A DNA stretch of 64,000 nt from Poriferisodalis sp026713105 (GTDB lineage Bacteria; Actinomycetota; Acidimicrobiia; Acidimicrobiales; Poriferisodalaceae): positions 1,302,001-1,366,000 of the forward strand of contig OZ220472.1 of assembly GCA_965115995.1 (NCBI GenBank), given 5' to 3'. The notes beneath the pieces are model-generated. The model searched no databases. It was not told the DNA's origin and was given only the letters and a program-made list of their open reading frames with translations. The translations under genes and the position numbers were made by a program. Position 1 is the stretch's first letter. Every line of letters begins with the position of its first letter. Of the stretch, positions 1-7,236 are shown piece after piece.

Positions 1-1
1 G

Positions 2-847
2 CTCGACAACACCAAGGGGCAGGAGGTCGTCGACGGCGCAATCGAGTACGCGCAGCTCTTGCCGATCGATGTCATGGGGTACCTGTTCGGCGTGTCGCCC
101 GAGATGGGTCCGAGCTTCCGACGTTGGGCCGACGGCATGCTGAAGGACGGCCTCGACGACCTGGAAATTGCGCGCCAGGCGTCCCGAGAGGTGCAGGAGT
201 TCTTCGCCAGTCAGCTGCGAGATCGTGCCTCCCAGGGCGACGACGCCCCCGACGACCTGGTCAAGACCGTGCTGCAAGCAGAGGCCGAGCAGCCTGACGG
301 CACCAGCCGACCGTTCGGCCGCAAGGAACGCATCGGAGCGCTGTTCGTGTTGATGCTGGGCGGCATCGACACGACCTGGTCGTCGCTCGGCGCGATGCTG
401 CTGCACCTGGGCACCCATCGGGAGGACCTAGAGCGTCTCGTCGCCGATCGTGACCTGATGCCGACGGCGGTGGAGGAGTTCCTGCGCTACTACAGCCCGG
501 TGACGATTGCCCGCTACATCACCGAGGACGCCGAGATCGCGGGATGCCCAGTGTCGGGCGGGGAGCGAGTGCTGCTCGCCTACCCCTCGGCGAATCGCGA
601 TCCCGAGTATTTCGACCAGCCTGACGACTTCGTCATGGACCGCCAGGACAATCGCCACATGGCCTTCGGTGTCGGCGTACACCGGTGCCTCGGCTCGAAC
701 CTGGCCCGGATGGAGCTGCGGGTCGGGTTGAACGCCTGGCTGGACCGCTACCCGCGCTTCGAACTGGCGGTCGAGCCTGACGACGTCAAATGGTCGGTCG
801 GGCCGATCCGCGGGCCCAGCAGCGTGCCGCTGCGGATCCTGAACTGA
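2..847 (+). CDS. Cytochrome P450 (C-terminal part, 5' end outside window)
   Basis: Heme-thiolate monooxygenase that would hydroxylate a small hydrophobic substrate using electrons from a ferredoxin. The frame is open to the left edge, so only about 281 C-terminal residues are seen and the start lies outside. Visible family landmarks in order are the I-helix oxygen-activation motif GGIDTTWSS, the K-helix ExxR (EEFLRYY) and the heme-cysteine loop FGVGVHRCLG. No ferredoxin or reductase gene is next to it. A luciferase-like oxidoreductase follows after 19 bases, suggesting co-transcription. The family is clear; the substrate is unknown. Confidence 0.95.
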   Translation, partial: LDNTKGQEVVDGAIEYAQLLPIDVMGYLFGVSPEMGPSFRRWADGMLKDGLDDLEIARQASREVQEFFASQLRDRASQGDDAPDDLVKTVLQAEAEQPDGTSRPFGRKERIGALFVLMLGGIDTTWSSLGAMLLHLGTHREDLERLVADRDLMPTAVEEFLRYYSPVTIARYITEDAEIAGCPVSGGERVLLAYPSANRDPEYFDQPDDFVMDRQDNRHMAFGVGVHRCLGSNLARMELRVGLNAWLDRYPRFELAVEPDDVKWSVGPIRGPSSVPLRILN

Positions 848-866
848 AAGCCGAAGCACCGGGCTG

Positions 867-1754
867 ATGCACTTCGGGGCAGTTCTGCCGACCTGCGAGA
901 TCGGCACCGACCCGATTGCGCTGCGCGACTGGGCCCAAGCCGCTGAGGCGCTGGGCTATTCCCACATCGTCACCTACGACCACGTGCTCGGCGCTGAGCA
1001 CGCAGGGCGAGAACCAGCCTTCTGGGGGCCGTACACCGAACGAGACGACTTCCACGAGCCCTTCGTGCTCTTCGGCTACCTGGCGGGCGTCACCAGCACG
1101 ATCGAGTTCGAGACCGGCATCATCATCCTCCCGCAGCGACAGGCCGCCCTGGTTGCCAAGCAGGCCGCCGAGGTGGACCTGCTGTCGGGCGGGCGGTTCC
1201 GGCTCGGCGTGGGATCAGGCTGGAACTACGTGGAATACGAATCGCTGGGCGCCGACTGGGAGCAGCGGGGCGACCTGCTGGATGACCAGATCGCTGTGAT
1301 CCGTGCGCTGTGGGAGAACGACGTCATCGACTATCGCAGCGAGTTCCATCGCATCGACCGGGCCGGCATCCGGCCACGGCCCGCCCGTCGAATCCCGATC
1401 TGGTTTGGCGGCTACACACCGGCCGCCCTGCGACGAGCAGCTCGCCATGGCGATGGTTTCACGTTCGGCGATTCGGGACCCGACACGGTCGCGCTGGCTG
1501 ACCGGCTGCGGGAACTGCTCGCCGATCAGGGTCGCGATCCAGCTGAGTTCGCGCTGGAGGGCGAGGCCAACTTCGGCATCGGCCCGGACAGATGGACTGC
1601 GCTCGTCGATGGCGCCCGGGCCGCAGGCTTCACACACTTCTCGATCAACTGCCAAAGCACGACGTGCGAGTGGGGCGGCAATCCCGCCGCCGACCTGCAG
1701 AGCACGGCTGAGCGCATCGCCGCACTGGAGACCTTCATCACCTCGGTGGGCTGA
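867..1754 (+). CDS. LLM-class oxidoreductase, probably F420-dependent
   Basis: A 295-residue single-domain TIM-barrel protein of the bacterial luciferase-like superfamily. The N-terminus (MHFGAVLPTCEIG), the segment GGRFRLGVGSGWNYVEYESL near residue 110-125 and the late segment RRIPIWFGGYTP are typical of actinobacterial F420-dependent members. The motif GVGSGW followed by an acidic residue usually lines the cofactor pocket. It sits 19 bases after a P450 and 43 bases before an amidohydrolase, in a run of same-strand genes. F420 rather than FMN is inferred from the subfamily look; the substrate cannot be predicted. Confidence 0.88.
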   Translation: MHFGAVLPTCEIGTDPIALRDWAQAAEALGYSHIVTYDHVLGAEHAGREPAFWGPYTERDDFHEPFVLFGYLAGVTSTIEFETGIIILPQRQAALVAKQAAEVDLLSGGRFRLGVGSGWNYVEYESLGADWEQRGDLLDDQIAVIRALWENDVIDYRSEFHRIDRAGIRPRPARRIPIWFGGYTPAALRRAARHGDGFTFGDSGPDTVALADRLRELLADQGRDPAEFALEGEANFGIGPDRWTALVDGARAAGFTHFSINCQSTTCEWGGNPAADLQSTAERIAALETFITSVG

Positions 1755-1797
1755 ACTAGAACTGCGCGGAGAGCCCACGACATAAGCGGGATAGCGC

Positions 1798-3459
1798 ATG
1801 GACCAGATCACGGTGTATCCAGCGGCGCGGATCCACACGATGGATCCCGGCAGGCCGCACGCGGATGCCGTAGCGGTGGCAGACGGGCGGATCGTGTCGG
1901 TGGGTTCGATGGAGTCGATGCAGCCGTGGCTGCGGCGCAACCCTCACGACGTCGACGACCGCTACGCGGGCAAGGTGATCCTTCCGGGCTTCATCGACCC
2001 CCATACGCACCTGCGGCTGAGCGGCACCTACATGGGGCTGCACTACGTCGGCCCGATCGATTCGGCCTCGCCGACGGGGCTGCGCAAGGGTCTGCCCAAC
2101 CGCGACGCGGTGCTCCACCAGCTGCGAGCGCTGGCCGCCGAGCATGGCGATCCGAGCGAACCGCTCACCGCGTGGGGCTACGACCCCGCCAGCCAAGACG
2201 GCCACCTCGACCGGGACATGCTCGACTCCATCAGCGACACGGTGCCGCTGTGGGTGTGCGCATACGCGCCGCACATCGTCTATGCGAACTCCCCCATGCT
2301 CGAGCTGATCGGCGTCGACGACGATTCGATCGGCCACGGCCTCGGCCGCTACCCCGACGGTCGGCTGAACGGCTGGTTCGTGGAGACCGAAGCGACGGCA
2401 CGGGCCAACCGGCCGGTAGCAGCCTCGATCTTCGGGCCGGGCACGGGTCGGGCTGCCATCGATCGCATGGGTTCGGTCGCCCGTGCCGCTGGCGTCACCA
2501 CGACGGCCGACCTGGTGTGGGGAATGGCCGACGGATTCGAGCCCGAGTGGGACGACCATGCGGCTGCCATCGCGGAGGGCACGTTCCCGCTGCGCATGTA
2601 CATGATTCCCTTCGAGCCGAAGTTGGTGCGCAGCTACGGCAGCGAGATGCTCGACTTCTTGGCCCAGAAGCGTGCGGAGGGCGACGACCGGCTCAACACG
2701 CACGGAGTCAAGTACGTGAACGACGGCTCGTACCCGTCGATGACGTTGGTGATGAACGCGCCCGGTTACCTCGACGAGGACACCGCCCACACCGGGGAGG
2801 TCCCGTGGGAGGACATGGTCGAGCGGATGCGGCCGTTCTGGCAGGCAGGCGTGCAGATCCACTCCCATGCGAACGGCGACCGCACCGTCGACATGACGCT
2901 GGACACGCTCGCTGCACTGCAGGCCGAGCACCCTCGATTCGATCACCGCTTCACGATCGAGCACTACTGCATCTCGACACCGGCGCAGGCGAAGCGCCTC
3001 GCAGCGCTCGGCGGGCTCGCCAGCGTGAACATCTACTTCGTGCACTTCCGGGCGCAGCTGCATGCCGACCATGGCTTCGGCCCCGACCGCAGCGAAGCCA
3101 CGGCACGGTTGGGCTCACTGGAACGGGCCGGTGCCACGTTCGCGCTTCACAGTGACTTCAACTTGGTAGTGACCCCGTTGTCGCCGTTGCTGGCGGCGTG
3201 GTGCGCCGTGAACCGGGTGGGCGCCGACGGAGAGACCGTCTTGGCGCCGGGGGAGCGGATCTCGGTGGACCGGGCGCTGCGGGCCATCACCATCGACGCA
3301 GCCCACGTGCTCGCCCGTGACGACCGGCTGGGTTCGATCGAGGCCGGCAAGCTGGCTGACTTCACGGTGCTTGACGACGATCCCTACGAGGTCGATCCGA
3401 TGGCGCTGCGGGACATTTCCGTGCACGACACGGTGCTGGGAGGCGAGCCCACCTCGTGA
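1798..3459 (+). CDS. Amidohydrolase, YtcJ-like
   Basis: A 553-residue metal-dependent hydrolase of the amidohydrolase superfamily, YtcJ-like branch. The metal-binding HxH motif is seen in PGFIDPHTHLRL near residue 66; further metal-site candidates are HSHANGD, TIEHYCIS and LHSDFN. The C-terminus (RLGSIEAGKLADFTVLDDDP) is the conserved return of the beta-sandwich subdomain. Members cleave amides, ureas or related C-N bonds in the cytoplasm. The gene overlaps the next one by four bases, so they are translationally coupled. The substrate is not predictable from sequence. Confidence 0.9.
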   Translation: MDQITVYPAARIHTMDPGRPHADAVAVADGRIVSVGSMESMQPWLRRNPHDVDDRYAGKVILPGFIDPHTHLRLSGTYMGLHYVGPIDSASPTGLRKGLPNRDAVLHQLRALAAEHGDPSEPLTAWGYDPASQDGHLDRDMLDSISDTVPLWVCAYAPHIVYANSPMLELIGVDDDSIGHGLGRYPDGRLNGWFVETEATARANRPVAASIFGPGTGRAAIDRMGSVARAAGVTTTADLVWGMADGFEPEWDDHAAAIAEGTFPLRMYMIPFEPKLVRSYGSEMLDFLAQKRAEGDDRLNTHGVKYVNDGSYPSMTLVMNAPGYLDEDTAHTGEVPWEDMVERMRPFWQAGVQIHSHANGDRTVDMTLDTLAALQAEHPRFDHRFTIEHYCISTPAQAKRLAALGGLASVNIYFVHFRAQLHADHGFGPDRSEATARLGSLERAGATFALHSDFNLVVTPLSPLLAAWCAVNRVGADGETVLAPGERISVDRALRAITIDAAHVLARDDRLGSIEAGKLADFTVLDDDPYEVDPMALRDISVHDTVLGGEPTS

Positions 3460-4250
3460 GGCGACGTCGCTCTTCCCTGCCGGAAGAGTACGGGAAGTGG
3501 GCCGTCGTGGCCGGTGCCTCGGAGGGCTTGGGCGCCGCATTTGCTCGACAGCTGGCTGAACGAGGCATGAACCTGGTGCTGGTGGCGCGCCGAGGCCCGT
3601 TGCTCGCCGAACTCGCGGGACAGCTCACTGACGAGCATTCGGTCGAGGTCCGGTGCGTCGTGGCGGACCTGGCCGAATCGGAATTCGCCGGGACGCTCAG
3701 AGATGTGGTCGCGGATGTGGACCTGGGAATCCTCATCTACAACGCCGCTTACACGCCAATGGGCCCGTTCTTGGAGATCCCCGATTCCGAGATCACCCAA
3801 GCAGTGAACGTCAACATGTACGGGCCGATGCGGGCTGTCCGGGCGTTGGCGCCGGCCATGTGTGCGAACCGCCGTGGTGCGGTGGTGCTGATGTCGTCGC
3901 TCTCGGGCCTGCACGGAACGCCCCATATCTCGGTGTATGCGGCCAGCAAGGCGTTCAACATCAACCTTGCCGAGAGCCTGTGGTGGGAGCTGCGCTTGCA
4001 CGGCATCGATGTCGTCGCCTGTTGCGCCGGGGCGATGCCGACGCCGGGGTACAGGACGAATTTCGGCAAGAAAGTGCCCGGCATGCTGAGCCCGCAGGAG
4101 GCTGCCCGCCGGACGCTCGACGGACTCGGCAAGGGGCCGCGCCTCGTACCCGGCTTGGTCAATCGCCTGGGCGCCCAGGTCATGGGTCGCTTGGTATCCC
4201 GGCGGGCAGCGGTCCGGCTCATCGGTCGCAACACGAGCGACATGACATGA
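3456..4250 (+). CDS. Short-chain dehydrogenase/reductase
   Basis: A 264-residue NAD(P)-dependent oxidoreductase with the classical SDR layout. The nucleotide-binding turn is GASEGLGAAFA near residue 20. The catalytic Ser lies in MSSLSGLHG, and the Tyr and Lys are in YAASKAF. The usual NNAG is NAAY here, an accepted variant. The GTG start overlaps the TGA of the amidohydrolase, and its own stop overlaps the ATG of the sterol-reductase-like gene, so the three are probably one operon. A hydrophobic alcohol or ketone substrate would fit the P450 and reductase neighbours, but that is inference. Confidence 0.9.
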   Translation: MRRRRSSLPEEYGKWAVVAGASEGLGAAFARQLAERGMNLVLVARRGPLLAELAGQLTDEHSVEVRCVVADLAESEFAGTLRDVVADVDLGILIYNAAYTPMGPFLEIPDSEITQAVNVNMYGPMRAVRALAPAMCANRRGAVVLMSSLSGLHGTPHISVYAASKAFNINLAESLWWELRLHGIDVVACCAGAMPTPGYRTNFGKKVPGMLSPQEAARRTLDGLGKGPRLVPGLVNRLGAQVMGRLVSRRAAVRLIGRNTSDMT

Positions 4251-5329
4251 CCGACCTGCTGGCGGGCTTCTTTGCGCCCTGGGCAGTGTTCGGGGTCATC
4301 GGGGCGCTGCATCTCGTGCTGCCAGCACGTGGAGTGACGGGATACGTGCGCGACGAGCGCAGCGGCGAGCTGCTGCGCTACCGCCTGAATGGCCTGCTGG
4401 TCCTGGTGGTCACGGTTGGGTTGTGGTGCGCCGTGTGTGCCAGCGGGGCGATGGACTGGGACTGGTTCTGGCAGCACCGGTTTCAGAGCGCTGCGGGCGC
4501 GCTGTGCTTGGGCCTGCTCGCGTCGGTTGCGGTGGTGCTGGGTGCGCCTTCGAACGGCCAGGGCCTGCTGGCCGAGCTCTACCTCGGGCGCCGGGTCAAC
4601 CCTCAGCCGTTCGACGGCCGCGCCGACGCCAAGATGTTCCTGTACCTGGCGGGAGCGGTACTGCTCGAGCTGAACCTGCTCTCCTTCGCCGCCCACCACT
4701 TCACTGCTTTCCCCGATGATCCGTCGCCGGGGGTGGTGCTGTACGTCGTGCTGTTCAGCTGGTTCGTGTGTGACTATCTCGTCTTCGAGCGGGTCCACTT
4801 GTACACCTACGACCTGTTCGCAGAGCGCGTGGGTTTCAAGCTCGTGTGGGGCTGCCTGTGCTGGTACCCGTACTTCTACGCAGTCGGCTTATGGGCCGTT
4901 GCGGATCGGCCCAACCCTCACACAGGTTTGTGGCTGACGGTCGTGGCCGCGGTGGTGTTCTTCGCTGGCTGGACGCTGTCGCGGGGATCGAACCTGCAGA
5001 AGTTCAGCTTCAAGCTGGAGCCCGAGCGAGCCTTTCTGGGCATTGCACCCAAGGTGCTGGGCGACAGTGATCACCGGGTGCTGCACAGCGGCTTCTGGGG
5101 CGTCTCGCGGCACGTGAACTATCTGGGCGAGATCGCGATGGCGGTCGGGCTGGCGCTTGCGCTGGGCTGGCCAGGTGTGCTCTGGCCTTGGCTGTATCCG
5201 CTGTACTACGTGGCGCTGCTGGTCCCCAGGGAACGAGACGACGATCGGCGGTGCGCGGAGAAATACGGTGGGCTCTGGGAGGAGTACCGCAAACGGGTGC
5301 CGTGGCGCATCGTGCCCAAGGTCTACTGA
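4247..5329 (+). CDS. ERG4/ERG24-family sterol reductase-like membrane protein
   Basis: A 360-residue polytopic membrane protein. Its C-terminal third carries the signature of eukaryotic delta-14 and delta-7 sterol reductases: WGVSRHVNYLGE followed by PLYYVALLVPRERDDDRRC and the tail EEYRKRVPWRIVPKVY. An upstream conserved patch is LYLGRRVNPQPF. Roughly eight or nine hydrophobic segments are visible. The family reduces a sterol double bond with NADPH. The protein is shorter than the usual 420-470 residues, mostly at the N-terminus. The ATG at 4247 overlaps the previous stop (ATGA) and fixes the start. No sterol biosynthesis gene is in the window, so the substrate may be an imported sterol or another isoprenoid. 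Confidence 0.85.
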   Translation: MTDLLAGFFAPWAVFGVIGALHLVLPARGVTGYVRDERSGELLRYRLNGLLVLVVTVGLWCAVCASGAMDWDWFWQHRFQSAAGALCLGLLASVAVVLGAPSNGQGLLAELYLGRRVNPQPFDGRADAKMFLYLAGAVLLELNLLSFAAHHFTAFPDDPSPGVVLYVVLFSWFVCDYLVFERVHLYTYDLFAERVGFKLVWGCLCWYPYFYAVGLWAVADRPNPHTGLWLTVVAAVVFFAGWTLSRGSNLQKFSFKLEPERAFLGIAPKVLGDSDHRVLHSGFWGVSRHVNYLGEIAMAVGLALALGWPGVLWPWLYPLYYVALLVPRERDDDRRCAEKYGGLWEEYRKRVPWRIVPKVY

Positions 5330-6315
5330 TGAGCGAGTTGGATGCTGCGTGGCAAGCCACCGTCGGCTCGATCGCGGCGGCGCGCCGTCAGCCTGATCTC
5401 GCCGGCGGGGAAGCCGTCGGCGTCACGGTGTTGACAGGATTCCTCGGTAGCGGCAAGACCACGGTGCTGCGTCAGTTGCTGGCCGAGCCCGCCGGGCTGC
5501 GGATCGCCGCGGTCGTGAACGACATCGGGCCCGTGAACATCGATGCAGCCGCCATTCGCGGATTGCCGGTTGCGTCACGGTCACTGGATCGGGTCGAGCT
5601 CACCAACGGCTGTGCATGCTGCGCTCTGGTCGACGACCTCGCCGAGACCCTCGAAGGGCTGGCCGGCTCGCAGACCAGCGACGCCATCGTGGTGGAGGCG
5701 AGCGGGGTCGCCGATCCTGCGACGCTGGCGCTGGCCGTCGAGTCCGCTGCGGGCTGCACGCTCGACGGTGTCGTGGCTGTGGTGGACGCGAAGCAGCTCG
5801 GCTCCCAGCTGGATGACCCCCGTATCGGACCTGCGGTGCGTCGTCAGATTGACGTGTCTCATGTGGTGGTGCTGTCAAAGGTCGACGAGGTGGATGGCGA
5901 CGAGGCCGCGGCCTTGATCGGCCGGGTCGGCGATGTTGCACCGGGCCGGATGGTCGTTCCTTCGGTACACGGCCGCATCGACCCCCGGGTGCTGCTTGGC
6001 GCCGCCATGCGCGGGGCAACATTCCGTGCAGAGTCGGGCGAGCACCCCTTCCCCGTCGCGAGTGCGGTCGTGACGCCAGCGGGACCGTGGGAGATGTCCG
6101 AGGTGGCTCGCTGGCTCGAGAACCTGCCGCCCTCGCTGCTGCGGGGGAAAGGGTGGTTCTCCAGCCCCGACGGAGGATTCCAAGAGGTTCAGGTCGTGGG
6201 CCGGAGCTGGCGCATCATGGCCGCAACTGGCGTGCATGAGCCAGCGATCGTGCTGATATGCAGCACTCAGGAAGGTGTCGACCGCGCAGCGGCTTCCCTG
6301 CAGGGTCTCGGATAG
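5329..6315 (+). CDS. CobW/COG0523-family GTPase
   Basis: A 328-residue G3E-family P-loop GTPase. The Walker A motif is GFLGSGKTT near residue 39, the metal-binding CxCC motif is in ELTNGCACCAL, the Walker B/G3 region is VVEASGVADP and a G4-like motif is SKVDEVDG. The C-terminal domain (residues about 230-328) matches the CobW C-terminal region. Family members act as metal chaperones or insertases for zinc or cobalt enzymes. The ATG at 5329 shares its A with the preceding TGA, so this closes the plus-strand operon; it ends 22 bases from the convergent VOC gene. The client protein is unknown; the metal-dependent amidohydrolase upstream is a possible one. Confidence 0.9.
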   Translation: MSELDAAWQATVGSIAAARRQPDLAGGEAVGVTVLTGFLGSGKTTVLRQLLAEPAGLRIAAVVNDIGPVNIDAAAIRGLPVASRSLDRVELTNGCACCALVDDLAETLEGLAGSQTSDAIVVEASGVADPATLALAVESAAGCTLDGVVAVVDAKQLGSQLDDPRIGPAVRRQIDVSHVVVLSKVDEVDGDEAAALIGRVGDVAPGRMVVPSVHGRIDPRVLLGAAMRGATFRAESGEHPFPVASAVVTPAGPWEMSEVARWLENLPPSLLRGKGWFSSPDGGFQEVQVVGRSWRIMAATGVHEPAIVLICSTQEGVDRAAASLQGLG

Positions 6316-6336
6316 CCGGTCGCACTTGGGAGTTGG

Positions 6337-7236
6337 CTACTCGGGCGCTCCGGCCATGTGCTGGCGCATCTCGGGCGACGGCGGGCCGGCTGTGCCCCAG
6401 CGATCCGACAGCTCGGGTGTACGCGGCCAGGTTCGTGGCACCCAGGTGGCTTCATCGACCTGCTGCACTTCGGCGGTGACCTCGGGCACCATGCCCGCGG
6501 GGTCCACGAAGTAGCCGAATGCGTTGTTTCCCGGGCCGTGGCGTCCGGGGCCCCAGCCGACGGCGTGACCTGCCCGGGCCAGCCGCCCGAGCGAAGTCAT
6601 GTATGCGTCGAGTGAGGGAACCTCGTAGGCCACGTGGTTGAGCGACGCCCACTCGGAGCGATTGAAGGCGATGGAGTGGTGATCGGCGTTGCAGCGCAGG
6701 AACACCATCTGGCGTTCGCTCCAATCACTCACGCGGAAGCCGAGCACGTCGCACCACCAGTCGCACAGTGCCTCGATGTCGGCAGTGTTGAGCACGACAT
6801 GGGCGATCTTGGCCGGCGTGGCGTCGTCGGGCAGAGCTGCCACGGCTTGAGTGCGGGCCACAAGCTCGACAACGCGCCCTTCGGGGTCGGCAATGCGGAA
6901 CCCGTACCCGGCACCCGGCCGGTCCAGCTCGGCGGGCTCGCTGAGCAGGGTCACGCCGCGGCCCGCCAGCCCTGCCGCTGCTTCGTCGACTGACCGATCA
7001 TCGGCGAGGCCGAGGCTGATGTGATCGATGCCGTTGCGGTCGGCTCGATGCAGCTCCAGCACATGGTGCTCAGCTCCGGTGCCTCGCAGGACCGCCGTCT
7101 GCGAATCGGAATCGCCCAGCGGCCGCAGTCCCCATGGGCCGGCGTAGTAGTCGAGGCATTCGTCGAAAGCACTGCATGCCAGCGCGACGTGTCGCAGATG
7201 AGTGATTCCCCAACCAGCCTCGGCGGAGGCGTTCAC
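6337..7236 (-). CDS. Two-domain VOC protein, type I extradiol dioxygenase-like
   Basis: A 299-residue vicinal-oxygen-chelate protein with two repeats (about residues 10-130 and 142-280), the size of BphC/HsaC-type extradiol dioxygenases. In the second repeat, His146 (KIAHVVLN), His201 (LNHVAYEV) and Glu252 (MVPEVTAE) fall where the Fe(II) ligands of BphC lie, and the HHSIAF stretch at 186-191 resembles the catalytic-His region. It would cleave a catechol-type ring. It is the last gene of a long minus-strand operon and overlaps the molybdenum hydroxylase large-subunit gene by four bases. A non-oxygenase role such as a hydrolase cannot be excluded. Confidence 0.82.
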   Translation of the reverse strand: MNASAEAGWGITHLRHVALACSAFDECLDYYAGPWGLRPLGDSDSQTAVLRGTGAEHHVLELHRADRNGIDHISLGLADDRSVDEAAAGLAGRGVTLLSEPAELDRPGAGYGFRIADPEGRVVELVARTQAVAALPDDATPAKIAHVVLNTADIEALCDWWCDVLGFRVSDWSERQMVFLRCNADHHSIAFNRSEWASLNHVAYEVPSLDAYMTSLGRLARAGHAVGWGPGRHGPGNNAFGYFVDPAGMVPEVTAEVQQVDEATWVPRTWPRTPELSDRWGTAGPPSPEMRQHMAGAPE

